Program-made: the position numbers and the translations under genes | Notes under the pieces: generated by a model | What the model saw: the letters and a program-made list of their open reading frames with translations, nothing else | Databases searched by the model: none | What the model was told of the DNA's origin: nothing | Shown: positions 53,144-61,367 of the stretch, piece by piece | Layout: the number at the start of each line of letters is the position of its first letter | Position numbering within the stretch: the first letter of the stretch is position 1 | Assembly: GCF_018861905.1 (NCBI RefSeq) | Contig: NZ_JAHLDU010000008.1 | Coordinates: 1-64,000 of the forward strand | DNA length: 64,000 bases | Source of the DNA: Clostridium sp. DSM 17811 | Lineage (GTDB): Bacteria; Bacillota; Clostridia; Clostridiales; Clostridiaceae | Reading direction: 5' to 3'

Positions 53144-53824
53144 TTGAAGGATTTTAGAATTCTTTTAGTGGAAGATGAAAGGCTAATGTCAACATTTATT
53201 GAAATGGAATTGAGTCATGAAGGATATAAAGTTGATGTTGCTTATGATGGACGAGAAGGTTTAACAATAGCTGAGGAAAATGAGTATAATTTAGTACTTC
53301 TCGATGTTATGTTGCCGGGGCTTAATGGAATTGAGGTTTGCAGAAGAATAAGACAGTTGTCGCTCGTACCTGTAATTATGCTTACTGCGAAAAGCGATAT
53401 ATCAGATAAGGTTTTAGGATTAGATGTAGGTGCAAATGATTATCTCACAAAACCATTTGCAATAGAAGAACTATTAGCAAGAATTAGGGTGTATCAAAGA
53501 GCTACATCTATAGGGAATAAGACTGATGAGATTAAAGTGAAAGACATAGTTATGGACAATAAAGCGCATAATGTTAAAAGAGGCAGCAAAGAAATCGAAC
53601 TTACAAAAAAAGAGTTTGACCTTTTAGAAATACTTTTAATAAATAAAAATGTTGTACTTACAAGAGCACAATTAATTGAAAATGTGTGGGGTTATGACTA
53701 CATAGGGGATACTAATGTTGTAGATGTGTTTATAAGATATTTACGATGCAAAATTGATGATGGTTTTGAGGATAAACTTATAACCACTGTAAGGGGGGTA
53801 GGATATGTTGTTAAAGGTGAGTAA
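53144..53824 (+). CDS. OmpR-family response regulator
   Basis: This response regulator has 226 residues. The receiver domain has LLVEDERL, phospho-Asp in LVLLDVMLPG and Lys in DYLTKPF. The winged-helix domain ends VDVFIRYLRCKIDDGFED, TTVRGVGYVVKGE. The start is TTG 53144 behind GGAAGGTG. The kinase gene begins 2 bases after the stop. It differs from the two regulators on the minus strand, being closer to envelope-stress types. The following PAP2/DedA genes are the likely targets. Confidence 0.92.
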   Translation: MKDFRILLVEDERLMSTFIEMELSHEGYKVDVAYDGREGLTIAEENEYNLVLLDVMLPGLNGIEVCRRIRQLSLVPVIMLTAKSDISDKVLGLDVGANDYLTKPFAIEELLARIRVYQRATSIGNKTDEIKVKDIVMDNKAHNVKRGSKEIELTKKEFDLLEILLINKNVVLTRAQLIENVWGYDYIGDTNVVDVFIRYLRCKIDDGFEDKLITTVRGVGYVVKGE

Positions 53825-53826
53825 TT

Positions 53827-55236
53827 ATGAATTTTAAAATTATAAGTTCTAAAATTATGAATTTGAAAATGATCAAAAGTGCAAAAATATCTTTGAAATT
53901 AACGGCGATTTATGCTGTAATGTTCTCATTAATATTACTTATTTTAAATGCTTCTATTCTATATGGTATAAAATACTACTTGTACGGTCAGGCAAATAAA
54001 CAAATAGAAGATGTCAAAACAATAGTATTAAATAATATCGTGTCTCGGAATGAGCATGGAGATTTGTCAGATAAAGAACTTATTTCGGATGTTACATCAG
54101 AACAAAATATATCAATAAGAATACTAAAGCAAGATGGCAAAATATTAAACAAATCAAAAGAATTTAATTATAATATTATAAGCAAAGAACCATTTGATAA
54201 AATAACAAAAATTAAAGAAGATGATAAACACTTAGTATATAAAATTTTAAAAATTAAAACCCAGAAATATGGAGTAATTTATATTCAAATTGTTAAGTGG
54301 ATGGGTAATGAATATAATTTTATGCAAATTTTGTTTGTTTTAATGGCAATAGCTGATTTTATAGGGATGATCGCTTCAATTATATTGGGGTACATCATAA
54401 GTAAAAAGATGTTAGAACCTATTGATCAAATAACTAAAGCTGCTGATAATATTAGTATTAATAATTTATTGGGTAGAATTGAGGTTGCGGGTCCTGATGA
54501 TGAACTTAAAAGATTGGGTATAACTTTTAATAAAATGATAGATAGGCTTCAAAAATCATTTGATAGGCAAATTCAGTTTGTGTCTGATGCATCACATGAA
54601 CTTAGAACGCCTATTGCAGTTATCCAAGGGTATGCAAACCTAATCGATAGATGGGGTAAAGATGATAGAGAAGCCTTAGAAAAATCTATTCATGCTATAA
54701 AATTAGAAACTAGTAATATGGCAAATTTAGTTGAGAAATTATTGTTTATTGCTAAGGGGAGTAGCGGAAATCAAAAAATTGAGAAAGAAGATTTCTTGCT
54801 TAATGATCTTATTTGCGAAGTGATTAGGGAAACTAAACTTATAGATCATAGTCATATAATATCAAGTTACAAAAATGATTCCATTAGTATATTTGCAGAT
54901 TATAAAATGATGAAGCAGATGCTTAGGATATTAATTGATAATAGTATTAAATTCACACCAGAAAAAGGTACAATAGATATAAGCTCAGAGATTCATTATG
55001 ATACAGTAAAAATTACCGTTAGTGATAGTGGCATGGGAATACCAGAAGACGAAATACAAAACGTATTTGAAAGATTTTATACTGTTGATAAATCTAGATC
55101 TAAAGAAAAAGGTGGTACTGGTCTTGGACTATCTATTGCTAAATTAATAGTGGATGTACATAAAGGAACTATAAGTGCAGAAAGCACGGAAGGTTTTGGA
55201 ACAAAGATAACTGTTATATTAAATATTAATTATTAA
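53827..55236 (+). CDS. Sensor histidine kinase with HAMP domain
   Basis: This membrane sensor kinase of 469 residues is the partner of the regulator gene it nearly touches. Helices at about 24-47 and 165-190 enclose an extracellular domain of about 115 residues rich in Lys, Asp and Glu. HAMP (about 190-245), HisKA with SDASHELRTPIAVIQGYANL (His about 258) and the ATPase motifs DSGMGIPEDE and GGTGLGLSIAK are intact. The layout suits sensing of envelope or antimicrobial-peptide stress, an inference from the lipid-phosphate phosphatase genes downstream. ATG 53827 follows AAAGGTGAG. Confidence 0.92.
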   Translation: MNFKIISSKIMNLKMIKSAKISLKLTAIYAVMFSLILLILNASILYGIKYYLYGQANKQIEDVKTIVLNNIVSRNEHGDLSDKELISDVTSEQNISIRILKQDGKILNKSKEFNYNIISKEPFDKITKIKEDDKHLVYKILKIKTQKYGVIYIQIVKWMGNEYNFMQILFVLMAIADFIGMIASIILGYIISKKMLEPIDQITKAADNISINNLLGRIEVAGPDDELKRLGITFNKMIDRLQKSFDRQIQFVSDASHELRTPIAVIQGYANLIDRWGKDDREALEKSIHAIKLETSNMANLVEKLLFIAKGSSGNQKIEKEDFLLNDLICEVIRETKLIDHSHIISSYKNDSISIFADYKMMKQMLRILIDNSIKFTPEKGTIDISSEIHYDTVKITVSDSGMGIPEDEIQNVFERFYTVDKSRSKEKGGTGLGLSIAKLIVDVHKGTISAESTEGFGTKITVILNINY

Positions 55237-55276
55237 GTTAAATCTAATATTGCAGCTCCAAAGGAGATAATTTAAT

Positions 55277-55336
55277 GTGATTTTAATCTTACAAATGTAT
55301 TATATAAGACATGGGGGACATTATATAATCTCCTAG
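55277..55336 (+). CDS. Possible 19-residue leader peptide upstream of PAP2 gene
   Basis: GTG 55277 follows AAGGAGA by about 9 bases and opens a short frame (V-I-L-I-L-Q-M-Y-Y-I-R-H-G-G-H-Y-I-I-S) ending at TAG 55334-55336. The bases TCTCCT just at its stop can pair either with its own ribosome site or with the AGGAGG of the PAP2 gene 18 bases downstream. This would allow translational attenuation. The frame is short and the case rests on arrangement only. Confidence 0.25.
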   Translation: MILILQMYYIRHGGHYIIS

Positions 55337-55353
55337 CAATCAAAGGAGGAACG

Positions 55354-55908
55354 ATGATAATGATGTACCTACTACAGAAATTTGATATCTCTATACTATT
55401 GTTTATAAAATATAATATGCATGGAATTATTATGGATAAAGTTATGGTTATATCGAGTTACTTAGGAAATGCAGGAATAATATGGATTATAATAGCATCG
55501 ATACTTATAAGTAACGAAAAATATAGAAAAGTTGGGTTTATGGCTCTAGCAGCGTTAATCCTAAGCGCGATTTTAGGTGATGAAATACTGAAAAACATAT
55601 TTAAGCGTTTGCGGCCATCAGACACTATATCAACAATGAACCTTTTAATAGAAAGGCCATTATCTTATTCATTTCCATCAGGGCATTCTATGTCGTCATT
55701 TGCAGTTGCAGGGGTGCTTGCAAAATATTTTAAAAAGTATGTTATTGAAATTATAAGTTTAGCATCTTTGATAGCGTTTTCTAGGGTATATTTATATGTA
55801 CATTATCCTACAGATGTTTTAGTAGGTGCAATTTTAGGGCTTGTATGTAGTGCTTTAGTAATTTATATATTTGATAATATAAAGCATAGTTCTAAGGATA
55901 GTATATAA
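55354..55908 (+). CDS. PAP2-family phosphatase (undecaprenyl-PP phosphatase-like)
   Basis: This membrane lipid phosphatase of 184 residues has five or six helices. All three PAP2 motifs are intact: KNIFKRLRPSD (K-x6-RP), FPSGHSMSS, and SRVYLYVHYPTDV. BcrC-like members dephosphorylate undecaprenyl pyrophosphate and confer bacitracin tolerance. AAAGGAGG precedes ATG 55354; the in-frame ATGs at 55360 and 55363 are also possible. It begins a run of DedA and PAP2 genes behind a two-component system. A second, similar PAP2 gene lies at 58184. Confidence 0.9.
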   Translation: MIMMYLLQKFDISILLFIKYNMHGIIMDKVMVISSYLGNAGIIWIIIASILISNEKYRKVGFMALAALILSAILGDEILKNIFKRLRPSDTISTMNLLIERPLSYSFPSGHSMSSFAVAGVLAKYFKKYVIEIISLASLIAFSRVYLYVHYPTDVLVGAILGLVCSALVIYIFDNIKHSSKDSI

Positions 55909-55941
55909 GAAGTTTATCTTTAAAATGGGGGGGGCGAGATT

Positions 55942-57255
55942 TTGCATTCTGTAATATTATTAATTAATAATTATGGTTATATCATTTTATTTATGGCTTT
56001 GGTGCTTGAATTAATTGCATTTCCTCTTCCTGGTGAGTTAATGATGACGTATTGTGGGTTCCTCGTTTTCCAATCTAAAATGAATTGGGGTATAAGTATT
56101 CTAGTAGCTACGGCTGGAGTAATACTAGGGATTACTATATCTTATTTTGTTGGTACTAAATTAGGTGTAAGATTTTTTGAGAAATATGGTTCATATATTC
56201 ACCTTGGGCCTGCTAAAATTGAAAAGACATCCAAGTGGTTTAATACATCTGGGAATAAATTATTAATTTTAGCGTATTTCATACCTGGGGTTAGACATAT
56301 TACAGGATATTTTTCAGGTATAACAAAAATATCATATGTAAGGTTTGCTAGTAACGCCTATTTTGGAGCATTTTTGTGGACTACTACTTTTATTTCATTA
56401 GGTAAAGTTCTTGGTCCAAACTGGCATAAATTTCATGGGTACATATCAAAATATTTGATTATTGGTAGTATAATTATATCTTTAATATTAATTATTATAT
56501 ATGCTTATAGGAATCATAGGATACAGATAATAGAGAATACATATAAAGTTTTAAATAAAACTATAATCATAGTTCATTCTATGGGGAAAATGAAAGTTGC
56601 TATAGCAGCTGTAGCAACTACTTTTTTAGGATTTTCAGTTCTTGTAATTGGTGTAATACAAGATTATTTGTCACATGAATTTGATCAATTTGATATTGTT
56701 GTATCATATTTGGTGAAAGTAATTTTTAATTCTAAATGGTCATTTGTGATAGGGTTATTTAAACTAACAACATCAATGAGGGTATTAGTACCAATTACTA
56801 TCTTTATGTTTATATGGATTATAAGAAGAAATACAAACCGGATTCTTGAAATTCAGTCCCTGTTTATTGTAATTTTGGGCGGAGAAATACTGCAATATGT
56901 TTTAAGACATATTTTTAGGCGTTTAGGACCTTCTTCAATAAGCTTAATAAGTCATAATCAATATACTTTTCCAAGTTATCAAGCTTTAATGGCAATTGTT
57001 GTTTATGGATTCTTTGTTTATCTAATATTACGTTATGCAAAGAAAGTTTGGTCTAAAATGGTAGCATTTATTATAACTTTATTTATTTGCATCATTTCAG
57101 GTCTAAATCCGATATTCTTTGGAATGGAATATCCAAGTGATGTTTATGCAGGGTACATTTTTGGTGGAGTTTGGCTTACCGTAAATATTATTTTATTAGA
57201 AGTTTATCGCATACTACCTACAATAAAATTTAAAAATAGTGATTTCTTAAAGTAA
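55942..57255 (+). CDS. DedA-PAP2 fusion with degenerate PAP2 half
   Basis: This large membrane protein has 437 residues. The N-terminal half (about 1-190) is DedA, with LELIAFPLPGELMMTYCGFL and YFIPGVRHITGYFSG; DedA proteins flip undecaprenyl phosphate or phospholipid. The C-terminal half (about 205-430) has the helical layout of PAP2 but its motifs are broken. The first reads RHIFRRLGPS, the PSGH motif reads FPSYQALM (catalytic His replaced by Gln), and the third reads LNPIFFGMEYPSDV (Arg and His lost). It is thus unlikely to be a phosphatase. The start is TTG 55942 behind a G-rich stretch. Confidence 0.87.
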   Translation: MHSVILLINNYGYIILFMALVLELIAFPLPGELMMTYCGFLVFQSKMNWGISILVATAGVILGITISYFVGTKLGVRFFEKYGSYIHLGPAKIEKTSKWFNTSGNKLLILAYFIPGVRHITGYFSGITKISYVRFASNAYFGAFLWTTTFISLGKVLGPNWHKFHGYISKYLIIGSIIISLILIIIYAYRNHRIQIIENTYKVLNKTIIIVHSMGKMKVAIAAVATTFLGFSVLVIGVIQDYLSHEFDQFDIVVSYLVKVIFNSKWSFVIGLFKLTTSMRVLVPITIFMFIWIIRRNTNRILEIQSLFIVILGGEILQYVLRHIFRRLGPSSISLISHNQYTFPSYQALMAIVVYGFFVYLILRYAKKVWSKMVAFIITLFICIISGLNPIFFGMEYPSDVYAGYIFGGVWLTVNIILLEVYRILPTIKFKNSDFLK

Positions 57256-57394
57256 TAGTACGTGAGGGCCAGAAGTATTTTATTTATGATATTATCTTAA
57301 AAAATAATATTTTTTAATCAAATTTTAATCTTATAGATATATAATACTAGCATCAAGACATCTACATAAGTGTTTAATAACGAGGAGAGAAAAT

Positions 57395-58072
57395 ATGGAT
57401 ATTTTAATCAACTTTATAAACGTAATAATGCATATTGATAAGTATTTAACCTTAATGGTTCAACAGTATGGTATGTTAACATACGGAGTTCTTTTTTTAA
57501 TTATATTTATTGAAACGGGGTTAGTAATTACACCATTTTTACCAGGTGATTCAATGTTATTCGCTGCAGGAGCACTAGCGGGAATTGGATCAATGAATAT
57601 ATTTACCCTACTGATAATATCATATCTTGCGGCTATACTAGGAGATACTGCTAATTATTTTATTGGTAAAAAGATTGGGAAAAAGATACTCGCAAAAGAA
57701 AAAGTAAGGTTTATAAATAAGGATTATTTAATAAGGGCTCAGGAATTTTATGAAAAACATGGCTCAATGACAATAGTAATTGCAAGATTTATTCCTATAA
57801 TTAGAACTTTCGCACCTTTTGTAGCTGGTATTGGCGAAATGAATTATTCGAAGTTTGTACCATATAATATTGTTGGCGGAGGACTATGGGTAAGTTTATT
57901 TTTAGGCGGAGGCTATTTCTTTGGTAATCTATCATTTGTAAAAACTCATTTCTCTTATATGTTAGTAGCTATAATAATAATTTCATTATTGCCTGGAGTT
58001 ATAGTGTTTATAAAAGAAAAAAGAAAAAAAAATGATGACAATGAAGATGAGGTTCAGAGTAACGACATTTAA
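57395..58072 (+). CDS. DedA family membrane protein
   Basis: This is a membrane protein of 225 residues. Diagnostic DedA blocks are IETGLVITPFLPGDSMLFAA (about 42-61), LGDTANYFIGKKIG and IARFIPIIRTFAPFVAGIGE (about 129-148), with the conserved acidic and Arg residues. The C-terminus is highly charged. DedA/UPF0104-type proteins recycle undecaprenyl phosphate across the membrane (UptA/PopT work). GAGGAG precedes ATG 57395. It lies between the DedA-PAP2 fusion and the second PAP2 gene. Confidence 0.93.
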   Translation: MDILINFINVIMHIDKYLTLMVQQYGMLTYGVLFLIIFIETGLVITPFLPGDSMLFAAGALAGIGSMNIFTLLIISYLAAILGDTANYFIGKKIGKKILAKEKVRFINKDYLIRAQEFYEKHGSMTIVIARFIPIIRTFAPFVAGIGEMNYSKFVPYNIVGGGLWVSLFLGGGYFFGNLSFVKTHFSYMLVAIIIISLLPGVIVFIKEKRKKNDDNEDEVQSNDI

Positions 58073-58183
58073 TAAAATTAGTAATAAGTATAATGTTATG
58101 GATCGCATAAAGGGGAATAGCATTTTAAGGTTTATAGTGAATTATAATACATAGGATAGAATATAGGAGAAAGAGGGGATAAG

Positions 58184-58759
58184 GTGTATCTCAAAATTGG
58201 CAATGAAATACAAAAAATTGATGATTATATTCTATTTTTTATTAAAAAGTATGGACAAAATAGATGTTTAGATATTATAATGCCTATAGTTACATTTATG
58301 GGGAATATGGGGATTATTTGGTTTATAATATCTATTGCTTTAATATTAGATAAGCCATATAGGATAATTGGGAATTCAGTAATTCTAACATTAATTATAA
58401 GTACAATTGTTGGTGAAGGGATAATGAAACACATAGTACGACGAGTTAGGCCTTGCAATAAGCAGGATTATGTTAGCAATTTTTACTTGAAACCAACATC
58501 TTATTCTTTTCCTTCGGGACATACATTATCATCCTTTGCTGCTGCAGAAATGCTCTCTATATATTTTATACAATATAAATTAGTATTTATGATAATAGCA
58601 TTTTTGATAGCTCTTTCGAGACTATACTTATATGTTCATTATCCTACGGATGTTATAGCAGGAGTTATAGTGGGGGTATTATGTTCGAAAATAATTTTTA
58701 TTGTTTTGCAACAAGGATATAACAGTTCAATTCAACAAATACTTATAAATGTAAAATAA
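58184..58759 (+). CDS. PAP2-family phosphatase, second copy
   Basis: This membrane phosphatase of 191 residues is closely related to that at 55354. It has the same layout and intact motifs MKHIVRRVRPCNKQ, FPSGHTLSSFAAAEM and SRLYLYVHYPTDVIAG. It is expected to act on undecaprenyl pyrophosphate or a related polyprenyl lipid. The start is GTG 58184 behind GAGGGG. The paralogous pair flanking two DedA genes suggests a local duplication. Confidence 0.9.
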   Translation: MYLKIGNEIQKIDDYILFFIKKYGQNRCLDIIMPIVTFMGNMGIIWFIISIALILDKPYRIIGNSVILTLIISTIVGEGIMKHIVRRVRPCNKQDYVSNFYLKPTSYSFPSGHTLSSFAAAEMLSIYFIQYKLVFMIIAFLIALSRLYLYVHYPTDVIAGVIVGVLCSKIIFIVLQQGYNSSIQQILINVK

Positions 58760-58810
58760 AGTGTGAGATTTTCGTTAGAGTTGTTTGATTATAGGTGAAG
58801 GTGGTTTATT

Positions 58811-60004
58811 ATGTCTATTTTAGTTTTTTTAATAGTTATTTCTCCTTATACGACCATAATACCAATAATATATATGCTATATATGGTATTATTTAAAAAA
58901 GTAAGCATACACAAAAATCACTGGAACATAGGACTTTGTTTACTTTTTATTTGGTCTTTAATAGTAGGAGTTATAAATTATAGTTTTTCATCAATTGTTG
59001 TATCCTTTGCTCTTTTTATGTATTTATGTGTTAGTATTTTTTTACAAAATTATTGCAAAAATGAAAGTATAGTGGAAAAGATATATATGCATTTAGTATC
59101 GTTTTCACTGATTTCAGTTATTTTTGGAATTATTGAGAAAGTTATATATGTTTATTTTAATGTTAATATTTGGTCGAAGTTTCTTCGAATTACATCTCAG
59201 CCAGTAGTTAATGATAGAATATATAGTACTTTTGGAAATCCAAATGTAGCCGGTAATTGGTTTGCCATAATGATTATTGTAGGTCTTTATTTTTGTAGTA
59301 TTAAATCTAAAAAAACAAAATTATTTTATAGAGCAGCAACACTCTTATTTTTTATTGCATTGTATTTAACAGGATCACGTGGTGCTTTTATCGGTCTATT
59401 ATGTGGACTTTTCATTTTTTATCTACTTAAAGGCAGTAAAAAGGATATGTGGCTGTTTATAACAATATTCATAATTACAGTTGTAGTTACTTTTATGCCA
59501 TCTGAGATTTCGAAAAATATAACGGCACATGGGTTTGATGATTCATTTATTAGCCGTGTTGGAATATGGAAAGGATGTTTAAAAATGATAAGGATTAAGC
59601 CCTTTACAGGTTGGGGGCTTATGGGAATTACCGAGCATGGAGCAGACTTTATGAAAGGTTACTTTTATGCAACGTTATACCATGGTCATAATATCTGGAT
59701 TACGATTATGACAACACTTGGAGGCGTTGGGCTTTTAATATATGCTTATTTGAAAATTAATTTATTTAGAAATTTAAAGATACTTTATGCACAAAAGTGT
59801 AGAGTGGTTCCAATGCTAGCAGGCATTCAAGCCGTAATAATCGGGCATGGATTGGTTGATTTCACAATGATTGCACCTCAAACTGGGTTATTATTTATAG
59901 CTAGTTCAGCTATAATAAGTTCTCTTGTAAAACAAGATAATAGTCCGTCGTTTTATGATGATTCGAATGATTCTAATCATGAAAAATCATCGAAAATTAG
60001 TTAG
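58811..60004 (+). CDS. O-antigen ligase/polymerase-like membrane protein
   Basis: This polytopic membrane protein of 397 residues has ten or more helices and belongs to the O-antigen ligase (PF04932-type) group. The typical central block is TGSRGAFIGLLCGLFIFYLL (about 183-202). The large periplasmic loop has RVGIWKGCLKMIRIKPFTGW and the conserved YHGHNIWITIMTTLGG. In Gram-positives such proteins polymerise or transfer lipid-linked glycans. No glycosyltransferase genes adjoin it; the PAP2 and DedA genes upstream would recycle the lipid carrier released. GAAGGTGG precedes ATG 58811. Confidence 0.86.
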   Translation: MSILVFLIVISPYTTIIPIIYMLYMVLFKKVSIHKNHWNIGLCLLFIWSLIVGVINYSFSSIVVSFALFMYLCVSIFLQNYCKNESIVEKIYMHLVSFSLISVIFGIIEKVIYVYFNVNIWSKFLRITSQPVVNDRIYSTFGNPNVAGNWFAIMIIVGLYFCSIKSKKTKLFYRAATLLFFIALYLTGSRGAFIGLLCGLFIFYLLKGSKKDMWLFITIFIITVVVTFMPSEISKNITAHGFDDSFISRVGIWKGCLKMIRIKPFTGWGLMGITEHGADFMKGYFYATLYHGHNIWITIMTTLGGVGLLIYAYLKINLFRNLKILYAQKCRVVPMLAGIQAVIIGHGLVDFTMIAPQTGLLFIASSAIISSLVKQDNSPSFYDDSNDSNHEKSSKIS

Positions 60005-60014
60005 GTATATGTAC

Positions 60015-60060
60015 AAAAGCATTTAGATCACAGCTTAGTCTGTTATCTGAATGCTTTTTA
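60015..60060 (+). terminator. Terminator after the ligase-like gene
   Basis: AAAAGCATTTAGAT pairs with ATCTGAATGCTTTT (one G-U) around a 16-base loop, then a short T run. Confidence 0.75.
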
Positions 60061-60201
60061 TTATAGGAATTCATATTAGTTTATATAAAAAATAACATGC
60101 ATGTAACCTATAAAACAAATCATATAATATATAGAGTTATAGTTACCTATTTTGAATCTTTAAAATTATAGAATAAAGCATTATATAAAAGGAAGGGAAG
60201 T

Positions 60202-61221
60202 ATGAAAACAATAAATAAAAAAGAAAAAGGTAAAATGAGTAAAAGCAGATTAGTTTTATTATTTATTATATTTCAAATTGTTTTCACAACAATTACAGGG
60301 CCATTTATGATTTATTATGGCCCGTTTAAAAATGTAAGATCTACGGTTGTAGGTTCTGCAATGACTACTTTTACCTTACAATGGTTAGTGACATCATTTT
60401 TATCTGATGATAAAATAAACAAAATTATGAGTCAGCAGAAAGCAGATATTATAGTTCAAGATAATTCACATGGAATAGGAACAGGCGTAAAGGTAAAAAA
60501 TAAAAATGATAAAAGTGTTACAAGGTATGAAATAGTAGGGACTAAATTTAAGGGATATCTGCTAGTAATTAATGATCCGACCAGAGTGAAAGTGGGATAT
60601 AGTAGCAAGATCGGCAAGGAAGGAGAATTAACTAGTGATATTGCAAGAAGTAACAATGCCATTGCAGCCATTAATGGTGGAGGGTTTACAGATAAAAGCG
60701 CGGGATCACTTTGGACGGGGACTGGGGCAAATCCAGCTGGAGTTATAATGTCTGGTGGAAAGATTGTTTATAATGGTATAAACAATGACAATGAAAAAAT
60801 AGAAATTATAGCGTTAACTAAATTGGGAAAGTTATTAGTTGGTACTTATACAATTAAAGAAATGATAAAATTTGGGGTGAGTGAGGCAGTGTCCTTTGGT
60901 CCTGCTATGATAGTTAATGGATTTAAGACAATAAATCATGGGAATGGTGGTTGGGGAATTGCACCTAGAACATGTATAGCGCAAAGAAAGGATGGGGCAA
61001 TATTATTTTTAGTTATTGACGGTAGACAGATACGTAGCTTAGGGGCTACGCTAAGAGAGGCACAAGACGTGTTATATGATCATGGAGCTTATAATGCCGC
61101 TAATTTAGATGGAGGTTCATCCTCTACATTATTTTATGATGATGAGGTTATAAACAATCCTTGTGATAGTTTGGGAGAAAGATCTGTACCTTCAATTATA
61201 TATGTAGAAAATAGAAAATAG
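60202..61221 (+). CDS. Phosphodiester glycosidase family (NAGPA-like) exported protein
   Basis: This membrane-anchored extracellular protein of 339 residues has one N-terminal helix (about 13-35) and a NAGPA domain (about 140-335, PF09992-type). Conserved blocks are AAINGGGFTDKSAGSLWTGT, FGPAMIVNG, RTCIAQRKDGAILFLVIDGR and NAANLDGGSSSTLFYDDEVI. The family includes the enzyme that uncovers mannose-6-phosphate in animals and bacterial exopolysaccharide proteins; it hydrolyses sugar-phosphodiester links. Here it follows an O-antigen ligase-like gene, so it may trim a surface phosphoglycan. AAGGAAGGGAAG precedes ATG 60202. Confidence 0.87.
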   Translation: MKTINKKEKGKMSKSRLVLLFIIFQIVFTTITGPFMIYYGPFKNVRSTVVGSAMTTFTLQWLVTSFLSDDKINKIMSQQKADIIVQDNSHGIGTGVKVKNKNDKSVTRYEIVGTKFKGYLLVINDPTRVKVGYSSKIGKEGELTSDIARSNNAIAAINGGGFTDKSAGSLWTGTGANPAGVIMSGGKIVYNGINNDNEKIEIIALTKLGKLLVGTYTIKEMIKFGVSEAVSFGPAMIVNGFKTINHGNGGWGIAPRTCIAQRKDGAILFLVIDGRQIRSLGATLREAQDVLYDHGAYNAANLDGGSSSTLFYDDEVINNPCDSLGERSVPSIIYVENRK

Positions 61222-61241
61222 AGAATATATTTTGTTTGTTC

Positions 61242-61284
61242 AAATTTATAAGGCAATCTCTATAGAGGTTGCCTTATAAATTTG
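61242..61284 (+). terminator. Terminator after the NAGPA-like gene
   Basis: AAATTTATAAGGCAATCTC pairs with GAGGTTGCCTTATAAATTT around a 4-base loop; near-perfect symmetry. Confidence 0.85.
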
Positions 61285-61317
61285 GTAGGATTAAATAAAC
61301 TGTATATAGTTGTATTG

Positions 61318-61352
61318 AAAAACAGATAAGACTAATATAAGTTTATCTGTAA
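61318..61352 (-). terminator. Terminator of the chemoreceptor gene
   Basis: On the minus strand, ACAGATAA and TTATCTGT arms are followed by a T5 run, about 15 bases after the stop. Confidence 0.65.
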
Positions 61353-61367
61353 TTATTTTTAAATGTT

